Shown: positions 10,213-21,354 of the stretch, piece by piece
Numbering within the stretch: position 1 is the first letter of the stretch
How the letters are laid out: each line of letters starts with the position of its first letter
Assembly (NCBI GenBank): GCA_019649035.1
Contig: BMAT01009132.1
Span: 1-39,521, forward strand
DNA from: Elysia marginata
Taxonomy: Eukaryota > Mollusca > Gastropoda > Plakobranchidae
Length of the DNA stretch: 39,521 nucleotides
Direction: 5' to 3'
Made by a program: the position numbers and the translations under genes
The notes under the pieces: model-generated
What the model saw: only the letters and a program-made list of their open reading frames with translations
What the model was told of the DNA's origin: nothing
The model's database searches: none

Positions 10213-10275
10213 TCGTTTTATAACCGTGAACGGCTACGGGATATCCGATGGTGAAGATCGGAGGGTCCGATATTA
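10213..10275 (-). promoter_or_regulatory. Promoter of nuclear acidic protein: TATA plus two CCGAT elements
   Basis: On the plus strand, 10213-10224 reads as the reverse complement of a TATAAAA box. Immediately further from the gene, GGGATATCCGATGG (about 10239-10252) and GGGTCCGATATTAA (about 10262-10275) are two copies of the recurrent element. Confidence 0.5.
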
Positions 10276-10719
10276 ATTTTCGACGGACCGTTCGTTAACA
10301 GCGGAATGTGGTGGCTGATCCGACCCTCCGTTGTGTGATTGTTCGGCAGAGGGTACGATGATAATTGTGGGCGACTGATCGCGGGGGTTAGCAACAGGTG
10401 GTGATTGTTCTAGAAATTTTGCACTCGTATTCGTCGAAGCGCAATGCTCTGTTAATTTCACACAGGTCTTAATAGGGGATAAAGTAATACTCCGATCGGG
10501 ATATATGCTTTTATATAGATTATGTAATGTGAACATGGGAAGATCCGAAGGGCGTACTGGGTCACCATCCATGTAATAACAAGCGAATCTGCTACCCGTA
10601 AAATGGGTGAGGAGGTCCGTCCTGTTTTTAAAGAACTTGTTACACGTACGGCACGTCATCAATCCATTGTACTCCATATCGTAACTATACGCATCACCGT
10701 TCTCCACACCGTTTGACAC
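10273..10719 (-). CDS. Small zinc-finger-like (C2HC) protein
   Basis: A 148-residue ORF. Residues 23-47 have the C2H2-finger pattern C-x2-C-x12-H with hydrophobic positions as in classical fingers (C-R-T-C-N-K-F-F, then T-H), but the last ligand would be Cys (F-A-C), giving C2HC. The rest is Pro/Ser/Thr-rich and probably disordered. A single finger suggests protein or nucleic-acid binding in the nucleus, not sequence-specific control by itself. The stop overlaps the promoter region of the following minus-strand gene. No family member is recognised. Confidence 0.6.
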   Translation of the reverse strand: MSNGVENGDAYSYDMEYNGLMTCRTCNKFFKNRTDLLTHFTGSRFACYYMDGDPVRPSDLPMFTLHNLYKSIYPDRSITLSPIKTCVKLTEHCASTNTSAKFLEQSPPVANPRDQSPTIIIVPSAEQSHNGGSDQPPHSAVNERSVEN

Positions 10720-10825
10720 ATTTATAGATGATAATTAATATAAATTGCACAATTAGTATGCAGGCTGCGCAAGCAACTGCGATAAATAGGAGCGATTTGA
10801 AAAATTTTGCGTCATCCCCTTCCTT
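10694..10825 (-). pseudogene. Possible single-span membrane micro-protein without start
   Basis: A 43-codon open frame between stops encodes a strongly hydrophobic span (LLFIAVACAACILIVQ, then ILIII) followed by a basic Cys-containing tail (KCVKRCGER). It lacks an ATG. An ATG in the neighbouring frame at about 10816 would reach it only through a one-base shift, so it may be a broken small gene. It overlaps the start of the zinc-finger-like ORF by 26 bp. Confidence 0.3.
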
Positions 10826-10854
10826 CTAGGGAAAGATGTCTATGATAAAAGATG

Positions 10855-11073
10855 TTAGTGATTTCCCCTCGGTGGTCGTGTTAACGGCACTACTACTGGT
10901 TGTATCGGCACTACTACTGGATTAGTGGTACCAACAGGCGCTCCGTATGCAACGAGTATCCCAACCGTTAGTGAAAGAAACAGTGCCACAAACATGATGA
11001 ACGATATGCCGACGTATGACCAATTTATGTATTCGAATGGTACAAATATATCTGCAAGTCGAAGCGACAGCAA
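10855..11073 (-). CDS. Small single-span membrane protein with Pro/Val-rich tail
   Basis: A 72-residue ORF. Residues 15-43 form one transmembrane helix (WSYVGISFIMFVALFLSLTV), followed by a Pro/Val-rich tail with an imperfect repeat (NPVVVPIQPVVVPLTRPP). Virus envelope or ER micro-proteins often look like this. Function unknown. The retroelement fragment begins about 230 bp upstream of its start. Confidence 0.5.
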   Translation of the reverse strand: MLSLRLADIFVPFEYINWSYVGISFIMFVALFLSLTVGILVAYGAPVGTTNPVVVPIQPVVVPLTRPPRGNH

Positions 11074-11304
11074 GTTTTACAATATTTTTCTAGGGTTAAC
11101 TAAATTGCCACTGTGAAGATTGGTTGCATGGAAACCATTTAAAATAGTCATTATATCGTGCATAATCATGTAACGGCGCATCTCATTATACCAAGCTATT
11201 TTCGTAAGTGTAGACTATTCGTTTACGTTTACGAACTCCCATGTTTTTTGTTTGTCTACAAATTTACATGGTAACCTATATCATTTGGACTGCCATGTAC
11301 CGTC

Positions 11305-11513
11305 TTGGAACGGTTTACATCTTATTTGAAGGATCGCCAATATTTTGTGGTTGTTAAAGACAATAAGTCTTTGCGCACCCCATTAGAATTTGGTGTCTCG
11401 CACGGCTCACTTCTAGGGCCTGTTTTATGCACCACGAACCCCTCCCTTCTTTCCTTAGGCGATGTAATTAGGCGCCATAACATTTCATTCCATATGTATG
11501 TATACGGATGATA
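11305..11513 (+). mobile_element. Non-LTR retrotransposon reverse-transcriptase fragment (CR1/L2-like)
   Basis: Translation on the plus strand gives a degraded fingers/palm segment of LINE reverse transcriptases: SYLKDRQYF, then PLEFGVSHGSLLGPVL (family form GVPQGSVLGPVLF), then LGDVIRRHNISFHMY. The catalytic YxDD box that should follow is destroyed by small indels. Only about 70 codons remain. Such elements are chromosomal, so the fragment indicates that this sequence sits in an animal genome or captured host DNA. It abuts inverted-repeat element copy 2. Confidence 0.75.
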
Positions 11514-11519
11514 TCCTTG

Positions 11520-11622
11520 GGAATGAGAAATGAACACAAAAGTATCGTTTTTGTTTGCAAGCAATTGATTTCAAAGAGGGTTTTGTTAACAGAACCGATA
11601 ATTTGCGCGCTAATCTCATTCT
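11520..11622. mobile_element. MITE-like imperfect palindromic element, copy 2
   Basis: Starts GGAATGAGAAATGAACACAA and ends with the inverted partner CTAATCTCATTCTC. It shares the internal block TTTCAAAGAG-GGTTT with copy 3 and the arms with copy 1. It lies directly after the reverse-transcriptase fragment. Confidence 0.65.
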
Positions 11623-11702
11623 CAATATAAAAAGCCATTATGATTAACCAGCTTATCGTGTACACATAACTATACATACGTATAGAGTGTTCAAAACGAT
11701 TA

Positions 11703-13099
11703 AAGGACGCTGCATCAAACCATCACCATCACACTGCCGGTGACAACTGGACGTCCTACGATTTAGCTTCAGGAGAATGGCTGTTCGTTCCACCGCCACC
11801 CCCAGCGGCCGCTGTGTTTATGCCGCCAAAAAAAATTTTCGCTCGAGCTTGGAAACATTTTGGTAGTTCTAAAAATGAACTTAAGGTCGCCACGAAAGTG
11901 TACCTTAGAAAGTTTCAGAAGGCATTGGTTATCTCTCCCCGGTGACGCAGGCTAAGATCCTCGACCTCATTGATTATCATAAAATTCCAGGGGGTAAGGA
12001 TGCGTTCGCTGCTCAGGCGATCGATGTGCTTTCTAGAAAATACTTCACCGCCGCCATGAAAAACTTCGCCGAAAAGACGTTCGTCAAGCACTTCTTTAAC
12101 ACCGCGCCTCCGTTCAAACTGACAGACCGATCCGGGGTGCTCTGGGACACCGAGTTCAAGGGTCTCCTGCGCACTACAGTAGACGAGGATGGTAATATTG
12201 TGAAGAAGCCCACCATCAAATTCTCTCACATCAAGCAGTACACGGCAGAAATCGTCAACGGTGCTTACGCATCGCTCGAAGTTCCTTCGGGGACGTACCA
12301 CGCGTCGAAGGAAGAAAAGTTTATAGATCTTATTACGAGGTTTTCACGGTACGCCGAAGCTGTTAACAACATATCCGCCGATACTTCCTTTAACGCCTCC
12401 TCATTCATTCTATGGTACTTCAAAACGCATTCAACCTCGTCCTTCACGTTCGAAGACTTTAGAGACTCTTTAACTGACATCGAGGGTGGATCTATGGATG
12501 TAGAAGAGGTGATCCTCGTCAACCACCTGGGGCGATTAAACTATATCGAAGACTCCATAGACGATGCGGTAAAGGATCCTAGGAATATTGTGACACTTGC
12601 GGGTGATCCTTACGAATTGATTAGACCCGCGCTTAAATGCAAATACGTCCTCCTCAAGACTCTTTTTTGGTTAGTTTGGGAGATCGGCCCGATGAGCCTT
12701 AGATCCTTCGTGTGTGACCTCTATCGCAAGAGGTTCGACATGAGGTACCCTTCTGTACATAACGTGCTACAGATATTCCCCGGCCTCCTTACGTTTGTCA
12801 TGTATGTGCTCCAAGACGCACGCGGCATCAATCCACCGGCGTGCGCAGGTCGTATCGTGACAGCGCTCAATCATAAGATGATCGTGGCTTATCAAATGAA
12901 GGGCGCCGGGGGTCGCAGAGCGGCTACAATGAGACAGAACGAGGTGTCTGCAGCCGTCATGTCTGCATGTGAATTATTCCTCGATCTCGCTGATAAGATT
13001 CCCAGTGTTCTCACACTCAGACAATACGTCAGCGAAGTGTTCTTGCGTAGTGGTTTCATTAAACCTTCGGATGTCGAAGCCTCACATCTATCAGGTTGA
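11703..13099 (+). pseudogene. Conserved-looking viral structural/unknown protein, frameshifted
   Basis: A long mostly alpha-helical protein of about 465 residues, not recognised. The main part is a 385-residue frame starting at GTG 11942 and ending at 13099. Upstream, a protein-like reading in another frame (11703-11941: His run, PPPPPAAA, then KKIFARAWKHFGSS and basic YLRKFQK) runs straight to the GTG and stops at TGA 11940-11942, so a one-base change near 11936-11942 splits the gene. The N-terminal frame has no ATG before 11820, and in-frame TAA at 11667 lies beside the mobile elements, so the true N-terminus may have been lost. An ATG at 11777 in the downstream phase is the other candidate. 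It is convergent with the primase (stop codons overlap by 9 bp). Position among replication genes is the only functional hint. Confidence 0.55.
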
Positions 13100-15730
13100 T
13101 GGTGCCGGTGGCAGTTCTCCGACATAAACCCCTTTGGTCACCCCACAGCCTGTACCGTAACAATAGGTATCGAGGGAGAACTTATTCTCGGTTGGCATCA
13201 CCGTGATGAAAAACCGACACTGGTTCCCAAAAGGGTTTCTGTGACTCCTGGACGTGCACCATATAACCAGGGGATCGATGATATACCTGGTTGCATTCTT
13301 TCTATACACAGTGTGTACACCACGTTTGGGCGGGATGCCCCCACCACCGTAACTCATGACCGCCGGAAACAATTCACTGTGCAATATGGAGTTAAAATAC
13401 TGACTGTGGTCACTCGTTACCAAAGCGACATCCTCTTCCTCCTCCTCTTCGTGACCGTCCACATCATCTATTTTTCGTTTCCTGCACAGGCGGTTAGCTC
13501 TGCGACCACTCCGTCGACGAAGCAGGTTAAATTCGGCATCCGTAGGAGAATATTTGGTCACCAAATCTTGGATGTCCCCAAGTTGCGTCATCACCACCGC
13601 AGCGTCATCGCAGAAGTACGGATGTTTCTTGTGTACAAGTGAATGCGACGGGTTCATTAAACTTAATGAACGGTCGGTCCACCACGGCAGTAGCGGTCTG
13701 GACATCTCAAGAGGGTCTTCGAATGAGTCGGTTAGCAGCTCGCCTTCGGGAACATACAGGGCTGACGCGCTGTACGTGATGCGTAGCTGGTGACAGGAGT
13801 TAGTGGGATATACACCCGAATCGATTGAGCATCCAAAAGTCTTTTCGCGTTTGAATACAAAGTATTCGAAGCCTCGTAGGAACTTCGCGACGACTCGGGT
13901 GTTACTGAAAGCTAAATGCGTAAATGAGTACAGGAACCTCAAGCCGACCTTCTTGTGATTTGAATTATCTGGTACGCTTTCGAACGCTGAACATCGGAAC
14001 GTGTTTTCCTTAGGAATCCCAGAAAACGTCGCCAGATATTCCTTCATGATTTCCACCATCGACTTGTGTAATGATTCCCGTACCCCCCAAGCATCCTCGC
14101 TGTTCCCGTAGAACGCGTCTATAAGTTCCTTGTCATCAACGTCCACTGACAACGTGAAGATGGGCATTTCGGGATTAATGAATTCATGCATCGCATATCT
14201 GGGGATTAACCCGTGCGGACCCACCTTCCTTTTTTTGGTCCTCGTGTGTGAGGCGACGTATTTAGATATATATCTATTGAACGTTTTGGTTGTGGGCTCC
14301 TTCAAATGCTCCGTGATTTCGCATAAAGGGGCGTTTTTGCGAAATGGTGCGTCCAATGCGTCCGGGTCTTCCAAGAGGCAGTACGAATAACGCTTCGGGT
14401 ACTATCCCTCAATCATAGCGCGTTCCGTCACGGGCTTAACGACACCCATAAACGGTACGTTGGTGCGCACTCCATTTTCCGCGAGAATGGTTTTAACGGG
14501 AGTCTTGGTTAGGCAAAGGAACATCGACGCGTTGCACAGTTTTGATAATGATCCTACGCCGGACACCCGAATCGCTTTCGCCATGCTGTTTGGAAAGAGG
14601 TCTCTCGGTACGATCTTGGAACACATTGCTGAGCACGTTATGTTGTCCGTGGTCCCCGTAGCTTTTCGTACATCGTCACGTTTTGACGGTTCAAACACGT
14701 ACCCTTGATGCGCCTTTGGATCATAGGGTACGAGCGCACACGTTTGCTCAAGGTGCCTCCGTATGTGCTCTGATCCGCTGTTGTTGATCGAATTGAGTCT
14801 GCTCTCGTATTCAATCAATTGTTTCGCGTCTTCTTTGTCGTGCCCGTCCTCCTCAATAACATCCACCGTGCTTTCAAACCTTTCGTTTAGCATCTCGTCG
14901 AACACCAGGTTGGCGAACGTTTGAGTGCTGCCGGTAACCACATCCACCGCTCCATTGAACTTCACGTAAGTGTCTGATAATCTACCAAAAACAATTTTGG
15001 CAGCCTCGCGGTATTCCGAGGTTTGGGCGATGTACCAGAACGGGCCGGCGCAAATGACTTCATCATACACTTCGAAGATGGTGCACCCATCCGAAGCCGT
15101 TGCGCTCGTGGTCTTAGACACCGTCTTGTGGTAATCGTCGACGATGGCTCTGATGGTAGGGAAAGTCATCCCCATCGGTCCATCCGACCCTCCCACAACG
15201 GTTCTGAGAGCAGTGAGGATGTACCACTTGGCTGGATCGGACGCACATGCGACGAAGCTCCTCGTGAGGGCCGTGAACTGCGCAGTTTTGCTTGTAATTA
15301 ACGTTCTGTTAACTACAGAGCCGCGCCTCTTTTTTGGTTTATGTTCGTCATCGTCGTTATCGGTGCCCGTACTGCACATCCAGAGTGCGTTCTTGATCGG
15401 TGTGAACCTCGACCTTGGGAACACCATGTCCCGTTTATCGGTTGTCATGTCGCGGCTGAATTCGTCGAACGTTTTGTATTCGAGGGTGTACACCGTGACC
15501 ATTTCGACGCTGTTCTTGCAGAAGGTCTTGCAGTTAATTTTAACGGGTCCATCCACGTCATCTCCGTGAGATGAATATTTGTATAAAAACATTAGGCGCA
15601 AGTTAGGCGATGTACACAAATCACCAGCGAGCGGCGAATCTTTGACTACGGGCACAACCAAGCAGGAATATGAGTGCTTGTGCGGGTTATCTGTCAAAGG
15701 CGCTGTTGGTGGTCTCCAAACCCTTTTCAT
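13091..15730 (-). pseudogene. UL52/AEP-type DNA primase, one in-frame TAG
   Basis: A 476-residue frame (ATG 15730 preferred; a TTG 15832 start would overlap the divergent gene further) ends at TAG 14404-14402. The same phase reads on into a 427-residue frame to 13091, so this is one gene of about 880 residues with a single nonsense codon. The C-terminal half carries archaeo-eukaryotic primase features: the metal-binding Asp-x-Asp in FTLSVDVDD (D78, D80 of that frame), a Ser-x-x-His in YSFTH, a third Asp in SIDSGVYPTN followed by LRITYSAS (the D-x-x-VY-x-x-N...LR block of UL52/PrimPol), and a C-terminal zinc knuckle (C373, H378, C405, C410). It makes RNA primers at viral forks with the helicase-primase. 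The N-terminal half is unrecognised. Length agrees with herpesviral primases. Confidence 0.75.
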
Positions 15731-16353
15731 TGTGCCTTCGAAACAACAAGGGACAGTTGGAAAAGTCTTTCTTGGCCGCACAGAAGGTTCCGTTGATCGA
15801 TGAAGACCACAGTGTGGTATACTTGGATTCAACTCCTGATGATGCGTCGGAGACGATCAATGAAATTGAATGGACCCGTCAGACGTTGAGTGGGATCGCC
15901 GCGGATAAATGGCTCGATGTTGCTACCAAAAAGAAGATCGTGGGTTACATGCAAACCCGCATCAATACCATTTCACAGCAAAATGCTCTCGATGCGATAA
16001 ATATAACTACAGGTCGTATCGCCGAAGATCTTGAATATCAAGTGTCTCAAGGAATGAAGAAGAAAAGGCTCCAAAGAATTCTGGAAAAATTCGATCGAGT
16101 ATCTTCGGCCGTCGCAGCTACAGTTACAGATGACGAAAACTGTGATGACTGTGATAAAATCTTAAATGAAGAGTACGAATACGACGGCATCGTCGATGAT
16201 GATGATGATGATGATGAAGAGGAAGAGGATGACCTTCTGCAGTTATTTTCGCCACCAACACATGCAGTTGTTGAAACACAACCGCAAGCGTCACGTCGAC
16301 AATTTTATCAACGAGATTGCGATAAAAAACCTACACTTATGATCACCGAATAA
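15670..16353 (+). CDS. Acidic helical protein, unknown
   Basis: A 227-residue intact ORF. Residues 60-140 are helical and charged, and residues 145-195 are very acidic with seven consecutive Asp then Glu (a GAT-repeat tract at 16195-16220). The tail is basic/Gln-rich. It runs divergently from the primase; the two ATGs (15670 plus, 15730 minus) overlap head to head by 61 bp, so one start may be wrong, but no other Met is available before residue 94. AATAAA (16349-16354) overlaps the stop codon. Acidic low-complexity regions occur in many viral nuclear proteins; no family is recognised. Confidence 0.6.
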   Translation: MSACAGYLSKALLVVSKPFSLCLRNNKGQLEKSFLAAQKVPLIDEDHSVVYLDSTPDDASETINEIEWTRQTLSGIAADKWLDVATKKKIVGYMQTRINTISQQNALDAINITTGRIAEDLEYQVSQGMKKKRLQRILEKFDRVSSAVAATVTDDENCDDCDKILNEEYEYDGIVDDDDDDDEEEEDDLLQLFSPPTHAVVETQPQASRRQFYQRDCDKKPTLMITE

Positions 16354-16476
16354 AGAGGTGAAAACATTAATCAATGGTAATCGTTTTTCGTATCATGCAC
16401 GTTTCAAATGTTGAGCTGTGATGAAAGTGATGCACTAAACAAAATTTTTCGCATTTATATACTAGAAGATGCTCAA

Positions 16477-16600
16477 CGGGTGCTCTGATGATTACCCGTC
16501 GGGTGCTCTGATAACTAACCGGCGGGTGCTCTGATGACTAACCATCGGGTGCTCTGATAACTAACCGGCGGGTGCTCTGATGATTCACGAGGTTATAAAA
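16477..16600 (+). promoter_or_regulatory. DNA polymerase promoter: five 23-bp CGGGTGCTCTGAT repeats plus TATA
   Basis: CGGGTGCTCTGAT recurs at 16477, 16500, 16523, 16546 and 16569, an exact 23-bp period, with alternating ATTACC/AACTAACC linkers. TATAAAA follows at 16594-16600, 43 bp before the ATG at 16643. Two helical turns per unit would place bound factors on one face of the DNA. Confidence 0.75.
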
Positions 16601-16642
16601 GGTGGTGGCTCACCGTTTTAACTTCAGTTGATCAACCAACTA

Positions 16643-19600
16643 ATGACACTACTACCAGTGATGATGATGAATAACTACGCTTACGTTTATTCTGAAACAC
16701 CTGTCGATGTACCCAAATCACATATTGCATGGGTGCCACCAAATTCAGTTCAAGATGATGACACGAGGATGATCACTTGTGTGTCTATGCTAGCACATCC
16801 GTTCAACGCTATCGACTCTATCATAGACACAACTAAAATTATACATATCATGGTCATAGCACCCTTATATACGGTGTATAAGGAAATTGATATACAAGAG
16901 GAGTGCAGCGACGGTGAATGGTGGAATGTAGCTGCCACCGACACTTACGACATCATGAGCGAACTGACTTCTCCTAGCAAGAAAGCGGATTACAAACGAG
17001 TGAATGTGAAACCTGTCCGATTCTTATCAGAAGCGGCAGCCAACGCTAAAATAGCCCCCTCACTACTTTCAAGCGCTTTAAGCGAAAATGGAAAGAGTCG
17101 TTGGTACAACAACTTTCACAACGTCATTGATCAGTTTGTCTACGAGAGAGGACAAAAAAATGCGACATGTGCTCACAAGGATGGTCAGGGAGATTATTCA
17201 ATGATGGAAACGACACTATCAAAAGGTCTATATGTATGGCATGCCGTCCGAATGACCGCACCCTGGGAACGACGATACGTACGTCCAAAATTATAGATAT
17301 GAACGCACTGAAATCGTGCACTGGCGTATATGGACTATCAGACACGAGGATGCTTTTCGCTAAAGCTAACCACATCGTAAACGAGGAGCACGCGGTCGTT
17401 TCTGGTGGAAACAACAAATCTTTGGGGTTCGTGTCTGGCGACCCCGAGCTCGATCAGAAAGCCATAGAGGCATTCCATGATGTGGTAAAGATTGCAGTTT
17501 ACGACATCGAAACGATTCCCGTTGACGACACTCTGGTAAAGAAAATACCGGATGAAATCGTATCCATACAAATTGTTTTTGACGTGGGGGAAAACATAAA
17601 GGATGTTTTATTGATCACGAGGAAACTGCCGAAGTGCTGGAATAGTGGAGGAATAAAAAACATGAGAGAGTTCTTGCAAGATGTACTAAGCGAAGAACAG
17701 TTCAATCTTATAGGATTACCTAACGACATAAAGGTAATACATGTTCACTCTGAAAAGGCTCTAGTGCTGGCATTTGAGCGGTTCGTTAAAAACTACAGGC
17801 CTCATTTTCTCGTATCTTATAACGGAGAAGGTTTTGACAGCAATTTTTTAATACGGTCGAGTGTCGCAATGGGATGCCAAGAGACTCTTGATATCGCTCT
17901 AGATCATCTTAAACCGAACATCATATCGCGCCTGAATTCAAGACCGGTCATCACTCCGCAATTGGCGCACGCATTTTCAAGACCTACAGGATGGCTCCGA
18001 GGAGGTCTCATTTCAGACAGTGTGCTTGAAGTAGATTACTCGCTTTTTCCATGTACGGTCGGCATTGACCTGTACAAAATTGAAAAATGTTCGCTGAACG
18101 ATGCGTGCGCCAAAAGGAACGTGGAAGCTTCCAAGCTGGAAGCGGTGAAACATAAGGACATCCCGTCCTTATATTACAAAAGGGATCCTACGTTTTGGAA
18201 ATACGCCATAATGGATCCAATAGCGACCAGACAACTCCTATGTAGGGATCGGTTCCAGGCTATTGACATGTACCCTGAAATGGAAGGTTTGACCGGCACG
18301 CCGTGGAATCTTTCAATGTCCATGAAAAAGACACAGAACGCCATAACAACTAGGTATATCCAATTTTTGTCTAACGGATTCGTCACACCCGCTATCCTGA
18401 GACCGAAGAGGTTACTCGCTCGAGAAACGGTCCACCGTCTAGTGGAATATTTCTTAGGTTGTAAGTATCCCAAAAGCGACGCCCCGTACGCGGTTCAGAT
18501 CGTCAATGACTTCTCTAACGGTCATTGCAAATGCAATACGTCGTTCCGACGCAACGACAAAAATCTGATGCCGTACGTGATATGGGAACCGAAGAGGTAT
18601 CCCTGGAGCTGATTAAAAAGGTCGCGAGTTACCACCGGCAGAAAAACGTGAAATCGGGAACTCAGTTTTCTACAGTAGACGCGTGCATCATCCTCCACTA
18701 CGTTTCAAGGATCCCAGAATGCTTTAAGTTGGTGTCTGAGGACGAGACGTTTTCAGAACTGTTGAATGACTTTGAGAAACTTTTCCCCAAAAAACAGGAC
18801 AAGGTGAAACGGAGAATGCAATTGGCGCGATATTTGGCGTATCTGCTCGAAGTGAGGGTCGCTTTGTCCGCTAAACATGAGTGTCCAAAACTAATGTGGA
18901 AAATGTACAAGAAGTACTACAAAATTGACATTACAGACTTTAAGCAGCAAAGCGTGAGTATGACGCGAACGTCTATGGGTCTATTTTTAGAAATTGGTTT
19001 CATTATTTTTATAGTTTCTCAATCTGCTTTCCCGATTTTCACGTACGCGTAGTGAGACACGGTGCGTGTGCTAAAGGTCTCTAATATGGTCCCCAAACTG
19101 AAAGAATTCGTCAAATCAAGGCATAATGACATTATAAGATTGGTCAGAGCCTCTCGTGACACGTATACCAGACGAGGACTGATGGCGAATGTAACCGTAG
19201 ATGCTGTCGTTGACGCTCTATGCTTGGATGGCATTAAATTGGAAACGCTGCCGTACGATGGGGCGTTAATCTTGTATTCTGGTGACAATAGCGATGAATC
19301 GTGTGATGATAATGATTCGGATGACACTGATGACGAGCTCGAAGGTGACGATCAAAAGCAGCATGAAGGGAAAAAGTTGATTGACAGCAACATTCCAAAC
19401 GACAGGGTCGTGCGCAGGCCGTATCCGAATGGCGAGAAGGTTCTTAGGAAACGAGGTGTCAACATGGACGACATTCTTGTAGTGTATGATTTTAAGAGTC
19501 AGTATCCCTTCAGCATGATTACCATCAACCTTGGCAAAGACACGCACCTGTCGACGGATCAAGTGTACACTTGCTTAGAGCACATCGTCAAGACTCGAGG

Positions 19601-21212
19601 GTGTTCCAGAAAGACGGCAGCGGAGATTCTGTGTAATGAGCACGTTAACTGCAGTCATACGAGAAGGATCGACGACCTCCATACTCTGGTGGATTACGTG
19701 GACGACAAAGATTATGTCCGTAGGAATTTTGTCTTCTTCGCCAAGAAACCCAAGGCTGTACAGAATCAGCAGTTCATACTTGAGATCGAGTCGCGGGTGG
19801 TTGATAAGAGGAAGTCACAGGACGATTCCTTGCCAAGTAACGTCAGAAAGGCTCACAAAAATAGAAGCGAAACGAAGAAGGTGATGATCAACTCGCGGTA
19901 CGGTCTAATTCAATCTACAGTTGATCCACGATTTCAACCTACAGTGACCGGTAGGGGTAGAAAGAGCATCAGAGAGGTGACGGCGTGTCTACGAAGGAAC
20001 ATGGATAAACGAGAATTCTACGGAGATACCGATAGTTGCTTCGTATACAAGCGCAATCTGTCGCCGTTTGACATGATGAACATGTCACTGGAGGAGATGT
20101 ACCGAACCCTTATGGTCAACGATCTTACGGGAATGTCATTAGACGCATTTAAAAATGTGTACGACAAACATTATCCTGTGGAAGACACATCATCACCGAG
20201 GAAGATCCGGGAAGCTGCAGGAAGCGTCATGCATGTACTTTGCGTTATGATGGAAAAAGGCCTCTCTTCAAAGTATCTCGAGGTGGAGGCTGAGAAGGCA
20301 CTCAATCCAACCATACTTCCTACAACAAAGAAGTATATTGCGCACAATTGTGTGACAGGCAAACCCCTTACGAAGGGGCTGAGCTTAAACAACAAGGCTG
20401 CCGCGGAGATGACAAAAGACATCCTGTTGTTTCTTTACAACGCTTCCGTTGATAGCTTTAACTGTTACCAATTCGCGTCCAAGCTGTACCATAAGCTGGG
20501 TTCAGATTTCCTTGCGCAAATATGCCCTACGGCGTCACAAGATGTCATTAGACGCATTTGAAAACCGACATCAGTGGACTTAAAAAAAGTTAAAGGAGGA
20601 ACAAAACAATTAAATCTGTTAAACAGAATGAAGTCGGCTGGTGTCAACTTTATGTTCGATAAAGTTCATATGAAAATAGTTCCAGTTTTACCAATTGAAG
20701 GTGAAGACAAAGGGTGGTCCATCAACGACGTATTGGAGATGCCAGTGGATCCCTCCACCTTACACATCGCCAAGTGTAAATACGACATTATGCAGGAAAC
20801 GATGAGCATCGTATCAGCGACTTTCGGTGCAAAAGTATGCGAGGCATTTGAATCTCTCATCGAGGGTATTTATGACCCTTACGGCTACACTGAAGATGAT
20901 TTCAGAATGATAGATTCATGTGACAAGAAACAATTCAAACCCAAACCGCTGTCTAGAATTTTGGGATTATCCGGAACCAAGCGGAAGGCGGTCGATGATA
21001 ATGATGAGGAGGAGGAGCACGTTGCTGATGTCGAGGACAAAAAGGACACTATTGTGCCCGCCACGAAATCATCCGTTTTAAAATTCCGAAAAGTTCAAAG
21101 GGCAACACGGCCCCTTAAAAGGGCGCGCTTAGGGGTTGTTTATGCGGACGAAGAGGAGGCTTACGATGTCGCCCACAAGCCAACCATTCGCGATCTTCTT
21201 GTGAAAAAATAG
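16643..21212 (+). pseudogene. Family-B DNA polymerase, interrupted at four places
   Basis: The catalytic replicase (about 1,450-1,500 codons). Pieces: 16643-17160; 17167-18612 with proofreading motifs Exo I (YDIETIP, D113/E115 of that frame), Exo II (VSYNGEGFD) and Exo III (Y346...D350); 18525-19052; 19062-20561 with polymerase motif A (VYDFKSQYP), motif B (KKVMINSRYG) and motif C (YGDTDS); and a thumb/C-terminal part, 20574-21212, ending in an NLS-like basic region. Breaks: A7 tract 17154-17160, a shift within about 18530-18612, TAG-TGA at 19050-19055, and TGA at 20559-20561. Just after the A7 break the second frame has C-x2-C...C-x2-C (CDMC, CMAC), an N-terminal zinc site. All catalytic residues survive. 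An acidic insert precedes motif A. The layout resembles the delta-like polymerase of invertebrate herpesviruses more than vertebrate UL30. Confidence 0.85.
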
Positions 21213-21354
21213 TGACGGTCACCTCGTCCTTCTCCTCTTCCCCCTTTTCCACATCTCGATGGTAGACATCGCAGTCATGCCCGAACCACTTGGACGGGTA
21301 CCCATCCAGCGGAATGAACGATTTGTGTGGCGCAACGACTGTCTTGAACATCAT
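21115..21354 (-). CDS. Possible small soluble protein overlapping the polymerase end
   Basis: A 79-residue ORF starting with ATG-ATG. The first 50 residues (to about 21205) look protein-like, with an acidic KGEEEKDEVTV stretch; the rest lies antisense to the polymerase C-terminus. The start overlaps the stop of the upstream 34-residue membrane ORF as TAATG, an arrangement seen where translation re-initiates. Not recognised. Confidence 0.35.
   Translation of the reverse strand: MMFKTVVAPHKSFIPLDGYPSKWFGHDCDVYHRDVEKGEEEKDEVTVTIFSQEDREWLACGRHRKPPLRPHKQPLSAPF

Noticed and set aside
11718-11850. CATCACCATCAC with GCGGCCGC and CTCGAG nearby, as in cloning vectors
   Set aside because: Only four His codons, sites spaced irregularly inside a protein-like frame that continues on both sides; no vector backbone or promoter seen.
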